A DNA stretch of 64,000 nucleotides, taken from the NCBI GenBank assembly GCA_023439045.1, contig JAEXOY010000045.1:141074-205073 (forward strand). The letters are read 5' to 3'. Of the stretch, positions 35,758-43,738 are shown piece after piece. A program made the position numbers and the translations under genes. Position 1 is the stretch's first letter, and every line of letters begins with the position of its first letter. Below the pieces are notes generated by a model. It saw only the letters and a list, made by a program, of their open reading frames with translations, was not told the DNA's origin and ran no database searches. Source of the DNA: Bacillota bacterium. Its GTDB lineage: Bacteria > Bacillota > Clostridia > Acetivibrionales > DSM-1351.

Positions 35758-36332
35758 AGTCCCTTCACCTCCTGCATAGCTCTCTCAATAGCCTTAATGT
35801 TTGGCTCAATAACTTCTGGTTTCTTAGCAAATTTATGCTTAAAGGAACCAACCATATCGTTAAGGAAGTCTTGCTCCGGCATAACTCCTGATACCTTAAC
35901 TACCGCACCTAACATTGGAGTATTTGGGAAGTACTTTCCGAGAGTCTCGATAGAAATTGTTCTTGCATCGATAGTACATACTTTTCCTTTGTAGCCCTTT
36001 AAAAGAGGTCTAACTTCATCTGGAGTTCTTGTAGTGTTAATAATAATAGCTCCGTCCTCTTTTAATCCAGCTGTTACATCTACAACCTGTATTAGTGTTT
36101 CATCAACAACTACAACATAATCAGGTTCATAAATATTACAATGAATTGAAAGCTTTTCATCACTTATTCTGTTATAAGCTGTGATTGGAGCACCCATTCT
36201 TTCTGGGCCGTATTCAGGAAAGCCCTGAATATACTTACCAGTATTGAACGCCGCATCAGCCAAAAGTAATGATGCCGTTTTTGCGCCTTGACCGCCACGT
36301 CCATGCCATCTGATTTCAATAACCTTGCCCAT
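35754..36332 (-). CDS. porC: Pyruvate:ferredoxin oxidoreductase, gamma subunit
   Basis: A 192-residue gamma subunit with the family signature IRWHGRGGQGAKTASLLLADA near the start and GFPEYGPERMGAPITAY. It is the first gene of the operon. The start at 36332 follows GAGGAGGG by eight bases; the longer frame from 36365 has no ribosome-binding site. The order porC-porD-porA-porB is a standard four-subunit arrangement. Confidence 0.94.
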   Translation of the reverse strand: MGKVIEIRWHGRGGQGAKTASLLLADAAFNTGKYIQGFPEYGPERMGAPITAYNRISDEKLSIHCNIYEPDYVVVVDETLIQVVDVTAGLKEDGAIIINTTRTPDEVRPLLKGYKGKVCTIDARTISIETLGKYFPNTPMLGAVVKVSGVMPEQDFLNDMVGSFKHKFAKKPEVIEPNIKAIERAMQEVKGL

Positions 36333-36433
36333 TTGGCAAACCCTCCTCTTTATTTCAATTTGCATAATTGATTAAATTAGACAAAAACATCTAGAAAGGA
36401 TTAATTTTCTTGAAATAATCTTGTCCATCTAAA

Positions 36434-36462
36434 AGTATACAAGTTTGTCTATTTATTGTCAA
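36434..36462 (-). promoter_or_regulatory. Sigma-A promoter of the por operon
   Basis: On the minus strand TTGACA (36457-36462), a 17-base spacer and TATACT (36434-36439), about 100 bases before porC. This leaves a leader of roughly 95 bases. The rest of the gap to 36664 is AT-rich and featureless. Confidence 0.88.
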
Positions 36463-36664
36463 GATAAGTCTGTTCGGCATTACGACTATATTTGAATGTT
36501 TATAGTTTGTTCTTTGTATACAATTTTACATATAAAAAAAACTACATTTCCTAAGTAAATCTTGAAAAATATAGTATATATTTGTCACTTGTATATCAAA
36601 AAATATAAATAATTTGTTGTTATGTAAACATTTTTCTTCTCTATGCTTTTTTTTGGGTTAATAG

Positions 36665-36856
36665 CTAAACCATAAGCTTTAAAAATACAAGAAAAATCAA
36701 GCCAGGTATCCCTAAAACCCCAATTGTTAATGCAGAAAATTCGTTAATAGCAATAGAAAAATTATATTTAGAACCTATAATGTTTATTATTAATAGAATA
36801 ATTACTCCTAAAATTGTGTTTAAAACTAACTTCTTAAATGTGTTTGATATACTCAT
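36665..36856 (-). CDS. BofA-family protein (short)
   Basis: A 63-residue membrane protein matching the core of the pro-sigma-K processing inhibitor BofA: a hydrophobic helix with NTILGVIILLIINIIG, then INEFSALTIGVLGIPGLIF and a second hydrophobic end. BofA of B. subtilis is 87 residues, so the N-terminal helix region is shorter here. In the mother cell BofA restrains the SpoIVFB protease until the forespore signal arrives. It stands alone; the usual neighbours (recR/yaaL) are not here. Confidence 0.8.
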   Translation of the reverse strand: MSISNTFKKLVLNTILGVIILLIINIIGSKYNFSIAINEFSALTIGVLGIPGLIFLVFLKLMV

Positions 36857-36937
36857 TTTATCATTCCCCCATATATACGATTGAGGTTTGTCCCTTTAAA
36901 ATGTATATTTTTATATTATCTTATTTATGAGTATATT

Positions 36938-37462
36938 TTAATATTTTTCTACTAGTACTGCTCCATTTGTATTAAGTACATCAATTATATGATTTACTCT
37001 ATCCTCATCTGCCTTCATACTCAACAGTGCATTTCCTTGTGAAATAAGGTTCTCATACTGTCTACCCTTATTCTGAGGAATACCTAAGTCCATAAGACCT
37101 CCCACTATACCTCCAGTTACCAACCCTGATATCAGCCCTGATATTGGCCCAAATGCAGCTATTGTTCCTAAACCTGGAACAAGCATACTAACAGCACCTG
37201 CTACAATTCCAGCAAAGCCCCCTAGAATCCCCCCAGTAATGACTCCATCTGATATTCTATTTGATCTGTTAGGTGTAAGGGAATACACTTCGTTTACACA
37301 TAGATGTGTAGATGCATCATGGTTTAATTGTGATTCATACTGCTGTGCATCCCGTACAATAATTGAAATGTCACTTGTTCTTAATCCATTATCTCTTATA
37401 CTGTATGCTGCCCTTTCTGCATCTCCATAGGCCATAAAAACAGCTATCACCGTTACTGACAA
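36938..37462 (-). CDS. Glycine-rich general-stress-type protein (YflT-like)
   Basis: A 174-residue protein. The N-terminal alpha/beta part (VTVIAVFMAYGDAERAAYSI, RTSDISIIV) resembles the YflT-type stress domain. A central glycine-zipper membrane-like stretch (about 80-140; GGILGGFAGIVAGAVSMLV and ISGLISGLVTGGIVGGLMD) is followed by a C-terminal alpha/beta end (HIIDVLNTNGAVLVEKY). Start choice: TTG at 37462 with GGAGG eight bases upstream; the frame five codons longer starts inside that ribosome-binding site. Function unknown; membrane association of the glycine-rich part is inference. Confidence 0.72.
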   Translation of the reverse strand: MSVTVIAVFMAYGDAERAAYSIRDNGLRTSDISIIVRDAQQYESQLNHDASTHLCVNEVYSLTPNRSNRISDGVITGGILGGFAGIVAGAVSMLVPGLGTIAAFGPISGLISGLVTGGIVGGLMDLGIPQNKGRQYENLISQGNALLSMKADEDRVNHIIDVLNTNGAVLVEKY

Positions 37463-37630
37463 TGCTTTAACCTCCAAACAATTAATATTCTATTTAGCAT
37501 TGCTTTTCACTAAGCTAATTATGCACGCTTCAAATAATACAATGATATAGTTTTGGATAAGCTGATAGTGCAAGTATAAAAGACTTCGATGTTTGTGGCT
37601 ACTATTTGTAGTCGAAACTATTTGTATATT

Positions 37631-37806
37631 CACTTTATTAATTGATAAAAACTAGATGTTGCCCACTTTAGTAATTGACAAAACTAGATGTTACTCACTT
37701 TACTAATTTACCGAAAACTAGATGTTGCTCACTTTACTAATTGACAAAAACTAGATGTTGCGTACTTTACTAATTGACAAAGACTATGATATTTGAGCAC
37801 TTTAAT
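37631..37806 (-). repeat. Six-unit ~33 bp tandem repeat beginning at the HAD gene stop codon
   Basis: Units begin, on the plus strand, at about 37631, 37664, 37696, 37730, 37763 and 37798, with a period of 32-35 bases. Each carries (C/T)ACTTTA, AATTGA or a variant, and ACTAGATGTTG. On the minus strand each unit has the context TTA-or-TAG TAAAGTG, matching the stop codon TAA of the HAD gene plus the bases after it. The unit next to the gene is the most divergent. Confidence 0.9.
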
Positions 37807-38452
37807 AGGCTTTCTGAATATATTTAATCAGATCCATCGGAGTATTTAAAAAAATATTAGGCTTCTCCTTTTGTAAATCGGATGGTGAGCTATATGTCCA
37901 TGCAACTCCAGCACTTATTGTGCCAGCGTCCTTTGCGCACAATATATCGAGTGGGCTATCACCAATATATAATACTCTGCCCTTATCGGTTGCCCCAACC
38001 ATTTGCATTGCTTTTAATAATGGATCTCCAAATGGCTTATGCCTCTCAGTATCCTCAGAACCTATAATTATATCAAAGAAGTCATAGATATCAAATAATT
38101 TTAAACCCCTGATAGCTAGCTCTCGGCGTTTTGAAGTTACTACTCCTAGTATGAATCCCATATCCTCAAGTTTCTCTAGCAATTCAAATATGCCAATAAA
38201 CAAACCAATGTATCTATCATGCCTACTTTCATTATAAGCTCTGTATGTTTTAACAAGTTCTTCTTCATAACCAGGATAAATATCCCTAAAATGCTCTTTT
38301 AATGGCATACCAATATAACGTATGGTTTCTTCCTGAGGTCTTGAGTGACCAAAGTGATGAATAAACGTATGCTTAAATGACGCTAGTATTAAAGGTATAG
38401 TGTCTATTAGGGTTCCATCTAAATCAAAAAAAATGTAATCTAACTTTTTCAT
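37802..38452 (-). CDS. HAD-superfamily hydrolase (PpaX/Gph-like)
   Basis: A 216-residue phosphatase with all HAD motifs: the nucleophile motif FFDLDGTLIDT (D11 and D13), VVTSKRRE (motif II), the lysine in HKPFGDPLL (motif III) and YIGDSPLDILCAKDAG (motif IV). A helical cap of subclass I lies between residues 20 and 85. The closest types are pyrophosphatase PpaX and phosphoglycolate phosphatase; the substrate cannot be decided. It is divergent from pssA. Its stop codon opens the downstream tandem repeat. Confidence 0.9.
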   Translation of the reverse strand: MKKLDYIFFDLDGTLIDTIPLILASFKHTFIHHFGHSRPQEETIRYIGMPLKEHFRDIYPGYEEELVKTYRAYNESRHDRYIGLFIGIFELLEKLEDMGFILGVVTSKRRELAIRGLKLFDIYDFFDIIIGSEDTERHKPFGDPLLKAMQMVGATDKGRVLYIGDSPLDILCAKDAGTISAGVAWTYSSPSDLQKEKPNIFLNTPMDLIKYIQKAY

Positions 38453-38578
38453 CCTATAATTCTCTTCTTTTACTTGTTTAATTTGGTAATTTTAATTATA
38501 ATCTAATTATATATACAATTTGCATAAAACTGAAATACTATGTATAAAATATTTTTATTTTTTATTGAGGGTGATGTG

Positions 38579-39124
38579 TTGAACAACAAAACAAAAATCA
38601 AGCATTCTTTGCCAAACATGCTTACATTTATAAATCTGTCTTTAGGTATTGTGGCTTTGCTTCTTGCTTTCCAAGGTGAACTAATTCAAGCTTCATTATT
38701 AGTAATGGTAGCAGCACTAACTGACAGATTTGACGGTAAAGTGGCCAGAATGCTAGATTGTACAAGTGAATTAGGTAAGGAGCTCGACTCGCTGTCTGAT
38801 TTAGTTTCATTCGGGGTTGCTCCAATTGTGATATGTTGGAATATCAGCTTTATGTCATTAGGACCATTGGGATTCTTACTTGCAGTTATTTTTCCTATAG
38901 CAGGGGCTTTTAGACTTGCAAGATATAACGTAACTACATTTAACAATGTGTTCTCAGGAGTCCCTATTACTATAGCGGGTGCTTTTCTCTCTATAGCAAA
39001 TCTATATAACTCCTTTGCAATTATAGGTAAAAATTATACTATTGTGAATACTATTATTGTTGCGGTCTTGGTTGTCTTACTCTCATATTTGATGATAAGC
39101 AAGATTCAGATTAAAAAAAGATAA
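38579..39124 (+). CDS. pssA: CDP-diacylglycerol--serine O-phosphatidyltransferase
   Basis: An integral membrane enzyme making phosphatidylserine from CDP-diacylglycerol and serine, 181 residues. The CDP-alcohol phosphotransferase motif is complete: DRFDGKVAR, then ELGKELDSLSD. The N-terminal KHSLPNMLTFINLSLGI and five to six hydrophobic segments fit PssA. The chosen start is TTG at 38579, with GAGGG seven bases upstream; an in-frame GTG lies one codon earlier, and the ATG at 38540 has no ribosome-binding site. It is followed by a strong terminator. Confidence 0.9.
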   Translation: MNNKTKIKHSLPNMLTFINLSLGIVALLLAFQGELIQASLLVMVAALTDRFDGKVARMLDCTSELGKELDSLSDLVSFGVAPIVICWNISFMSLGPLGFLLAVIFPIAGAFRLARYNVTTFNNVFSGVPITIAGAFLSIANLYNSFAIIGKNYTIVNTIIVAVLVVLLSYLMISKIQIKKR

Positions 39125-39183
39125 AATCTGCTGTTTTTATTTATACAATAAGGTTTTAAACAAATATATTTTAAATTAATAAA

Positions 39184-39242
39184 ATGCAAAAAGGGTGTGG
39201 ATTAAATCATATAAAAAAGATTTTTGTCCACACTCTTTTTGC
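39184..39242. terminator. Terminator after pssA
   Basis: A long stem GCAAAAAGgGTGTGGA / TCCACACtCTTTTTGC with a further AAATC/GATTT inner stem. Confidence 0.85.
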
Positions 39243-39304
39243 GTACTGTAGATATGTTTGTATTCACTGTCTAATCTATAGGATACATATTATATTTTAT
39301 AAAT

Positions 39305-39344
39305 CAAAAAGTCCGAAAACCCTTGATATTAAAGGTTTTCGGAC
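39305..39344 (-). terminator. Terminator of the tRNA-Ser pair
   Basis: GTCCGAAAACC / GGTTTTCGGAC stem (39311-39321 with 39334-39344) followed by TTTTT on the minus strand. Confidence 0.9.
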
Positions 39345-39350
39345 AAATTG

Positions 39351-39440
39351 TGGCGGAGAAGCGGGGATTCGAACCCCGGCACGCTTGCGCGCCTAACGAT
39401 TTAGCAAACCGTCCCCTTCGGCCAGCTTGGGTACTTCTCC
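39351..39440 (-). tRNA. tRNA-Ser (anticodon GCU)
   Basis: Minus-strand class II tRNA. Acceptor GGAGAAG pairs with CTTCTCC, discriminator G, encoded CCA, long variable arm (GGCGCGCAAGCGTGCC region) and anticodon loop TTGCTAA giving GCU. Confidence 0.95.
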
Positions 39441-39447
39441 ATTTATT

Positions 39448-39474
39448 TTAAGCTAACTCAAATGAGTTAGCTCA
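39448..39474. other. Palindrome between the two tRNA-Ser genes
   Basis: AGCTAACTCA / TGAGTTAGCT is a near-continuous palindrome in the spacer. On the minus strand only a weak T-containing run follows, so it is more likely a processing hairpin than a full terminator. Confidence 0.5.
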
Positions 39475-39484
39475 ATTATTTAGT

Positions 39485-39575
39485 TGGCGGAGAGAGTGAG
39501 ATTCGAACTCACGGTAGGCTCACACCTACGCCGGTTTTCAAGACCGGTGCCTTAAACCAACTCGACCATCTCTCC
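39485..39575 (-). tRNA. tRNA-Ser (anticodon UGA)
   Basis: Minus-strand class II tRNA. Acceptor GGAGAGA pairs with TCTCTCC, encoded GCCA end, extended variable arm (GTAGGTGTGAGCCTAC) and anticodon loop CTTGAAA giving UGA. The upstream member of the two-tRNA unit. Confidence 0.95.
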
Positions 39576-39667
39576 GTATATCGCCGCTGTTAATTCAAGC
39601 GACGAATTTTATTTTACAATGAAATCTACTATTTGTCAACCCTTATATACTAAGAACATTTTACCAA

Positions 39668-40408
39668 TTAACTTATTTTTTCTAAAATATTTTTAAGTTC
39701 ACTAACGTAACTGCTCTCTGGGTATGTTCTTATAAAATCATTAATAGAATTAATAGCTTCCTTATAATTATTATCTCTATAGTGACACTTTGCTATAAAG
39801 TAGTGACTGTTCTCTAAATACGTATCGCCTTGAGACAAATCAATACTTCTATTAAAACTAATAATAGCTTCCTTATAATCCTTCTTCCTATACTTATTTA
39901 CACCATCATTGTATAGCTTTTTTGATGCAGCTGAATATGTTTTTGCTACTAAATCATTATAAAACTGAGCACCTTTTTGTGTAAGATTCTCTATATCTAT
40001 CTCATATTTGAGTGTAATTGCACAATTAACTATATCACCATTATTGTAATACTCTTGAGCAATTAGAATGAGATTGAAGGTTGTCTCAGTAGCGTCCATC
40101 GCTGCTTGTTGATCCTTATTTTTTTGCTCTTCTTCAGCTAACTTTTGCTCCGAATCAATTAACTTTTTCCTCATTGAGTTGAGCTCTTCAGATAGAATCT
40201 TATTTTCCTTAATAGCAGTGTTTAGGTCTGTCATAGCTGTTAACTTACTGCTTTTCTCAGTATCCAATTTGTTTTGCATATCACTTACATTGTTATGAAA
40301 CTTTTCTTGGCTATATGCAGTTAGCAACAATATAATAAAAGCTGAGGTAAAAAGAACAACTGCATACATCCATATTTGATTATTTTCATTTTTTTTGTTA
40401 TTACTCAT
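39668..40408 (-). CDS. Membrane-anchored coiled-coil TPR protein
   Basis: A 246-residue protein with an N-terminal membrane helix (about 13-29, MYAVVLFTSAFIILLLTAY). A coiled coil (about 38-105) follows, then two to three tetratricopeptide units, for example YNDGVNKYRKKDYKEAIISF and HYFIAKCHYRDNNYKEAINS. Such C-terminal TPR regions act as protein-binding platforms. It lies 3 bases after the DUF4446 gene and so belongs to the parA-parB-DUF4446 strand run, but has no known role there. The tRNA genes follow. Confidence 0.8.
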   Translation of the reverse strand: MSNNKKNENNQIWMYAVVLFTSAFIILLLTAYSQEKFHNNVSDMQNKLDTEKSSKLTAMTDLNTAIKENKILSEELNSMRKKLIDSEQKLAEEEQKNKDQQAAMDATETTFNLILIAQEYYNNGDIVNCAITLKYEIDIENLTQKGAQFYNDLVAKTYSAASKKLYNDGVNKYRKKDYKEAIISFNRSIDLSQGDTYLENSHYFIAKCHYRDNNYKEAINSINDFIRTYPESSYVSELKNILEKIS

Positions 40409-40411
40409 TCT

Positions 40412-40963
40412 CTAGTCCTCTGGAACATATATTTTTTCCTTATAATTACGTTCTATATTTGATTTTTTTGCTATATCTATTGCCTGGATTTCTTCAGCAG
40501 AAAGGGGGTAATTTGATTTCCCTTTTGATACAGGCTTTGCATAAGTGGAGGAACTATCTCTAGCATATATGCCACTAATAACAACTCCAGTATCGTTATT
40601 ATCCATCAAAGCAATAGAAAAGCTTAAGTCGCTGCCAACGTTATCAAAAGCATTAAATCTAACAATTCCTACTTTTTGCACACATTGAATTAACAATCTA
40701 TCTATATTATTAATTTTTAATTCAATATCACTATTTTTCTGTTTTACCTTATTTACATCATCTATACAATTATTGACTAGTTCCTCTATATTTCTATCAC
40801 TTAGTCCATTCATAAACTTGTTATACTTTAATCTTAACTTCTTTAGTTTTTTATTAGTATTTGATAGTGAAACCAATGTTATTAATACTAATAAAAATAA
40901 AAATCCAAACAAAACCAAATACTCTACTGGAATGTCTAAAAACTTTTGTACAAACTCTTGCAT
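40412..40963 (-). CDS. DUF4446 family protein
   Basis: A 183-residue protein with one N-terminal membrane helix (about 15-32, VLFGFLFLLVLITLVSL), a short coiled coil, and the conserved C-terminal core QKVGIVRFNAFDNVGSDLSFSIALMD followed by GVVISGIYARDSS. DUF4446 genes often occur next to the chromosomal parAB pair in Clostridia and Bacilli, as here. Function unknown; a membrane link to chromosome segregation is inference from position alone. Confidence 0.88.
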   Translation of the reverse strand: MQEFVQKFLDIPVEYLVLFGFLFLLVLITLVSLSNTNKKLKKLRLKYNKFMNGLSDRNIEELVNNCIDDVNKVKQKNSDIELKINNIDRLLIQCVQKVGIVRFNAFDNVGSDLSFSIALMDNNDTGVVISGIYARDSSSTYAKPVSKGKSNYPLSAEEIQAIDIAKKSNIERNYKEKIYVPED

Positions 40964-41116
40964 TGTTGTAATATCCTTTCCATTAAAAACATCTTAACGA
41001 TCACACTTCCCATTTAGTCTAAAAATAGGCCTAATTTAAAATTATTTGTTTTAAATACATATTATATTACCATATCTAAAATGAACGCCCAAAACTAATT
41101 TTAGAGCTTCGCTTTT

Positions 41117-41956
41117 TTAGCGTTCTCTGTAAAAAAATTCAATAATGCGGTCCAATTCATCGTTCGAAAAATACTCTATAGTTATTTTACCCTTATTATT
41201 TTTTGCTAGTAATTTAACCTTAGTACCTAAAATATTTTTTAGTTTATTTTCAATATCAATTATATCCGGATTAGTTTTATTAACTTTTTTTGGAGCGTCC
41301 TCCATTAATTTTTTAATATACTTTTCTGTTTCTCTAACACTTAATTTATTGTCAATGATGTAATTTGCTGCAACTTGTTGTTTTGCTTCATCTGATAAAA
41401 CAATTAAGCATCTAGCATGTCCACTACTTAAATCACCACTAATAACAAACTTTTTTATACTATTAGGTAAATTTAATAACCTTAGTGTATTTGCAATTGC
41501 AGGCCTACTTTTTCCTAATGATTCTGATATTTGTTCCTGTGTCAAATGATATTCATCAATAAGCCTCTGGTATGCATCAGCTTCTTCTATGGGATTTAAA
41601 TCTTCCCTTTGCAAATTTTCTATAAGCGCAATTTCCATTACTTGCTTATCTGTATACTCTTTTACCAATACTGGTACCTTTGTTAATCCAGCTAGCTTTG
41701 CTGCTCTCCAACGTCTTTCCCCAGCAATGATAGTATATATATTATTGTGTTTTTTTACGATAATTGGTTGTATTACACCATGCTGTTTAATTGAATCTGA
41801 TAATTGAACCAATTTATCATCATCAAAATATTTTCTAGGCTGATCAGAATTTGGCTCTATTTCATTAATTCTAATCTCAATGATTCCAGTATTATCATCA
41901 TTAGCTTCACTAGCAATTAATGCTCCTAATCCCTTTCCCAGTCCTTTTTTAACCAT
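41117..41956 (-). CDS. parB: Chromosome partitioning protein ParB (Spo0J)
   Basis: A 279-residue CTPase clamp that loads at parS and spreads. The CTP-binding region includes IRINEIEPNSDQPRKYFDD and the GERRWRA motif. The DNA-binding helix-turn-helix has LTQEQISESLGKSRPAIANTLRL, as in ParB rather than Noc. The C-terminal dimerisation domain is present. The lysine-rich start VKKGLGKGLGALI is the usual ParA-stimulating N terminus. Cognate parS sites lie 1.1-1.8 kb upstream, between parA and gyrB. It follows parA after about 170 bases containing the parA 3' repeat. Confidence 0.95.
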   Translation of the reverse strand: MVKKGLGKGLGALIASEANDDNTGIIEIRINEIEPNSDQPRKYFDDDKLVQLSDSIKQHGVIQPIIVKKHNNIYTIIAGERRWRAAKLAGLTKVPVLVKEYTDKQVMEIALIENLQREDLNPIEEADAYQRLIDEYHLTQEQISESLGKSRPAIANTLRLLNLPNSIKKFVISGDLSSGHARCLIVLSDEAKQQVAANYIIDNKLSVRETEKYIKKLMEDAPKKVNKTNPDIIDIENKLKNILGTKVKLLAKNNKGKITIEYFSNDELDRIIEFFYRER

Positions 41957-42025
41957 TTTAATACATCTCCTTAACCAAATTTCTGATCAATTATATATAT
42001 TCAATCTTTTTATATGAATGTTGAA

Positions 42026-42148
42026 TTATCCATTTAGAGCTGGATCATTTTATCCTCTTAGCGCTGAATTCATATTATCCTCTTAGTACTAAATTCATCT
42101 TATCCTCTTAGCGCTGGATTCATCTTATCCTCTTAGTACTGGATCATC
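42026..42148 (-). repeat. Five-unit 24-25 bp tandem repeat starting in the last codons of parA
   Basis: On the minus strand the final eight codons of parA (DDPVLRG and stop; 42125-42148) are followed by four further copies at 42100-42124, 42075-42099, 42050-42074 and 42026-42049. Each ends with CTAAGAGGATAA or a one- to two-base variant and therefore with a TAA. The array fills most of the parA-parB gap. Confidence 0.93.
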
Positions 42149-42907
42149 TGAATATTGAATTACTTCTTCCGCTAGCTCTATATAGCATTCCGCTCCCTTT
42201 GATTTTGGATCGTATAAGATAATTGGTAATCCAAAGCTAGGTGCCTCACTTAATCTTACGTTTCTTGGGATAACAGTCCTGTATACCTTATTTCTAAAAT
42301 ACTTCTTTACCTCTTCTACAACTTGGATAGATAGATTAGTTCTTGCGTCAAACATTGTTAGAACAACCCCTTCTACCTCTAATTCAGGATTTAAATGTCT
42401 CTGAACAAGCTTAACAGTGTTCATCAACTGACTAAGTCCCTCTAAGGCATAATATTCGCATTGAATTGGAACGAGTATGGTATCAGCAGCTGTCAATGAG
42501 TTGAGTGTTAAAAGCCCTAATGAAGGTGGACAATCAATAATAATAAAATCATATTGTTTTCTTACATAGTAAAGTGCTGATTTCAATCTGTTTTCTCTTG
42601 AAATTAAAGATACTAACTCAACCTCTGCTCCCGCAAGTTGTATATTCGAAGGGCAGAGCATAAGATTATCAACACATGTTTGTAACAAAGTGTTTTCTAT
42701 TGCTTCATCATTAATTATTACATCATAGACAGAATTCGAGATATTCTTTTTGTCCACACCGAGACCGCTAGAAGTGTTTCCTTGAGGATCTATATCTATT
42801 ACTAATACCTTCTTGCCCTTATATGCAAGGCAAGAACTCAAATTTACTGCTGTTGTTGTCTTTCCTACCCCGCCTTTTTGGTTTGCAATGGCTATTACTT
42901 TTGCCAA
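42125..42907 (-). CDS. parA: Chromosome partitioning ATPase ParA (Soj)
   Basis: A 260-residue deviant Walker ATPase. KGGVGKTTTAVNLS is the signature P-loop, with the extra lysine preceding it, then VLVIDIDPQGNTSSG and the Walker B region YDFIIIDCPPSLGLLT. DNA-bound ParA dimers respond to ParB and in Bacillus regulate DnaA. It lies downstream of the parS cluster and upstream of parB. Its last codons form the first unit of a tandem repeat, which separates it from parB. Confidence 0.96.
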   Translation of the reverse strand: MAKVIAIANQKGGVGKTTTAVNLSSCLAYKGKKVLVIDIDPQGNTSSGLGVDKKNISNSVYDVIINDEAIENTLLQTCVDNLMLCPSNIQLAGAEVELVSLISRENRLKSALYYVRKQYDFIIIDCPPSLGLLTLNSLTAADTILVPIQCEYYALEGLSQLMNTVKLVQRHLNPELEVEGVVLTMFDARTNLSIQVVEEVKKYFRNKVYRTVIPRNVRLSEAPSFGLPIILYDPKSKGAECYIELAEEVIQYSDDPVLRG

Positions 42908-43073
42908 TTAAGTCACCCCAATTTAAAATAAATTTCCCAAACTTCATCTGTAAATTATACCACACAGTATATGATATTACAAAAAGTATTTTACACTTGT
43001 AATTATTTCATTCTACAATATTGCCTACATGATGGAATTTATATAAGCCTTAATGTGTCAAATTACCTCTAAT

Positions 43074-43089
43074 TGTTTCACGTGAAACA
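43074..43089. promoter_or_regulatory. parS site 1
   Basis: TGTTTCACGTGAAACA, a perfect ParB-binding palindrome, in the parA-gyrB gap. Confidence 0.97.
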
Positions 43090-43311
43090 TGATATTATTA
43101 AATATCAATATACTTAAAAAACATTACTAACCATTTATAGATTATATATATATTCTTTATACATTGCTAATGTTTATTAGTATCATAAACCCACATACTA
43201 TACTACTATTACTTTGTATAAAAATTATTAAGTTGCATTAAAATCTAAGACATCATCTAACGCTGCATAGGACAATATTGCCTACATGATGGAATTTATA
43301 TAAGCCTTAAT

Positions 43312-43327
43312 TGTTTCACGTGAAACA
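43312..43327. promoter_or_regulatory. parS site 2
   Basis: TGTTTCACGTGAAACA, identical to the other three copies. Confidence 0.97.
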
Positions 43328-43475
43328 TAGTATGCTTATGACATAATAGACTCAGATGTTAATAACATTTTATTAAGTTGCATTAAAATCTAAGACATCG
43401 TCTAACGCTACACATAACAATATTGCCTACATGATGGAATTTATATAAACCTTAATGTGTCAAATTACCTCTAAT

Positions 43476-43491
43476 TGTTTCACGTGAAACA
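43476..43491. promoter_or_regulatory. parS site 3
   Basis: TGTTTCACGTGAAACA, at the end of the third duplicated block. Confidence 0.97.
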
Positions 43492-43684
43492 TAGTCTGCT
43501 TATTGAATAATGCTTATCATTACAATATCATCTTAAATGTCATATAATTATATGTAATTTATATTTTTGTAACATAATTTGCCTTGTATAAAAAACTTTA
43601 CATTTATTTTCTACTGCACATTATCTATTAATATATTAGAAAAGCATTTCCAATAAAAGTATGCATATATTATGCTTCTATGAT

Positions 43685-43724
43685 AAAAAGAAGGAATGTT
43701 TCACGTGAAACATTCCTTCTTTTT
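43685..43724 (-). terminator. gyrB terminator with parS site 4 as its stem
   Basis: A 40-base uninterrupted palindrome, AAAAAGAAGGAA extended through TGTTTCACGTGAAACA (43697-43712) to TTCCTTCTTTTT. It lies 15 bases after the gyrB stop. It serves as an A/T-flanked terminator-like inverted repeat, and its centre is a perfect parS. A loopless palindrome has to give up central pairs (about CACGTG) to form the RNA loop. Confidence 0.9.
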
Positions 43725-43738
43725 TTATCTTTAACTAA

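Larger units (their letters stand above)
43015..43491. repeat. Three duplicated parS-carrying blocks
   Basis: The block from ACAATATTGCCTACATGATG through CCTTAA to the parS site occurs three times (about 43015-43089, 43273-43327 and 43420-43491). The middle copy lacks about 20 bases just before parS. Copies two and three also share an upstream part (AAGTTGCATTAAAATCTAAG, at about 43231 and 43375). No reading frame explains the conservation. Confidence 0.9.

Noticed and set aside
37631..37806. CRISPR array or iteron cluster
   Set aside because: No unique spacers of constant length; units abut and vary throughout, and no replication gene is linked.
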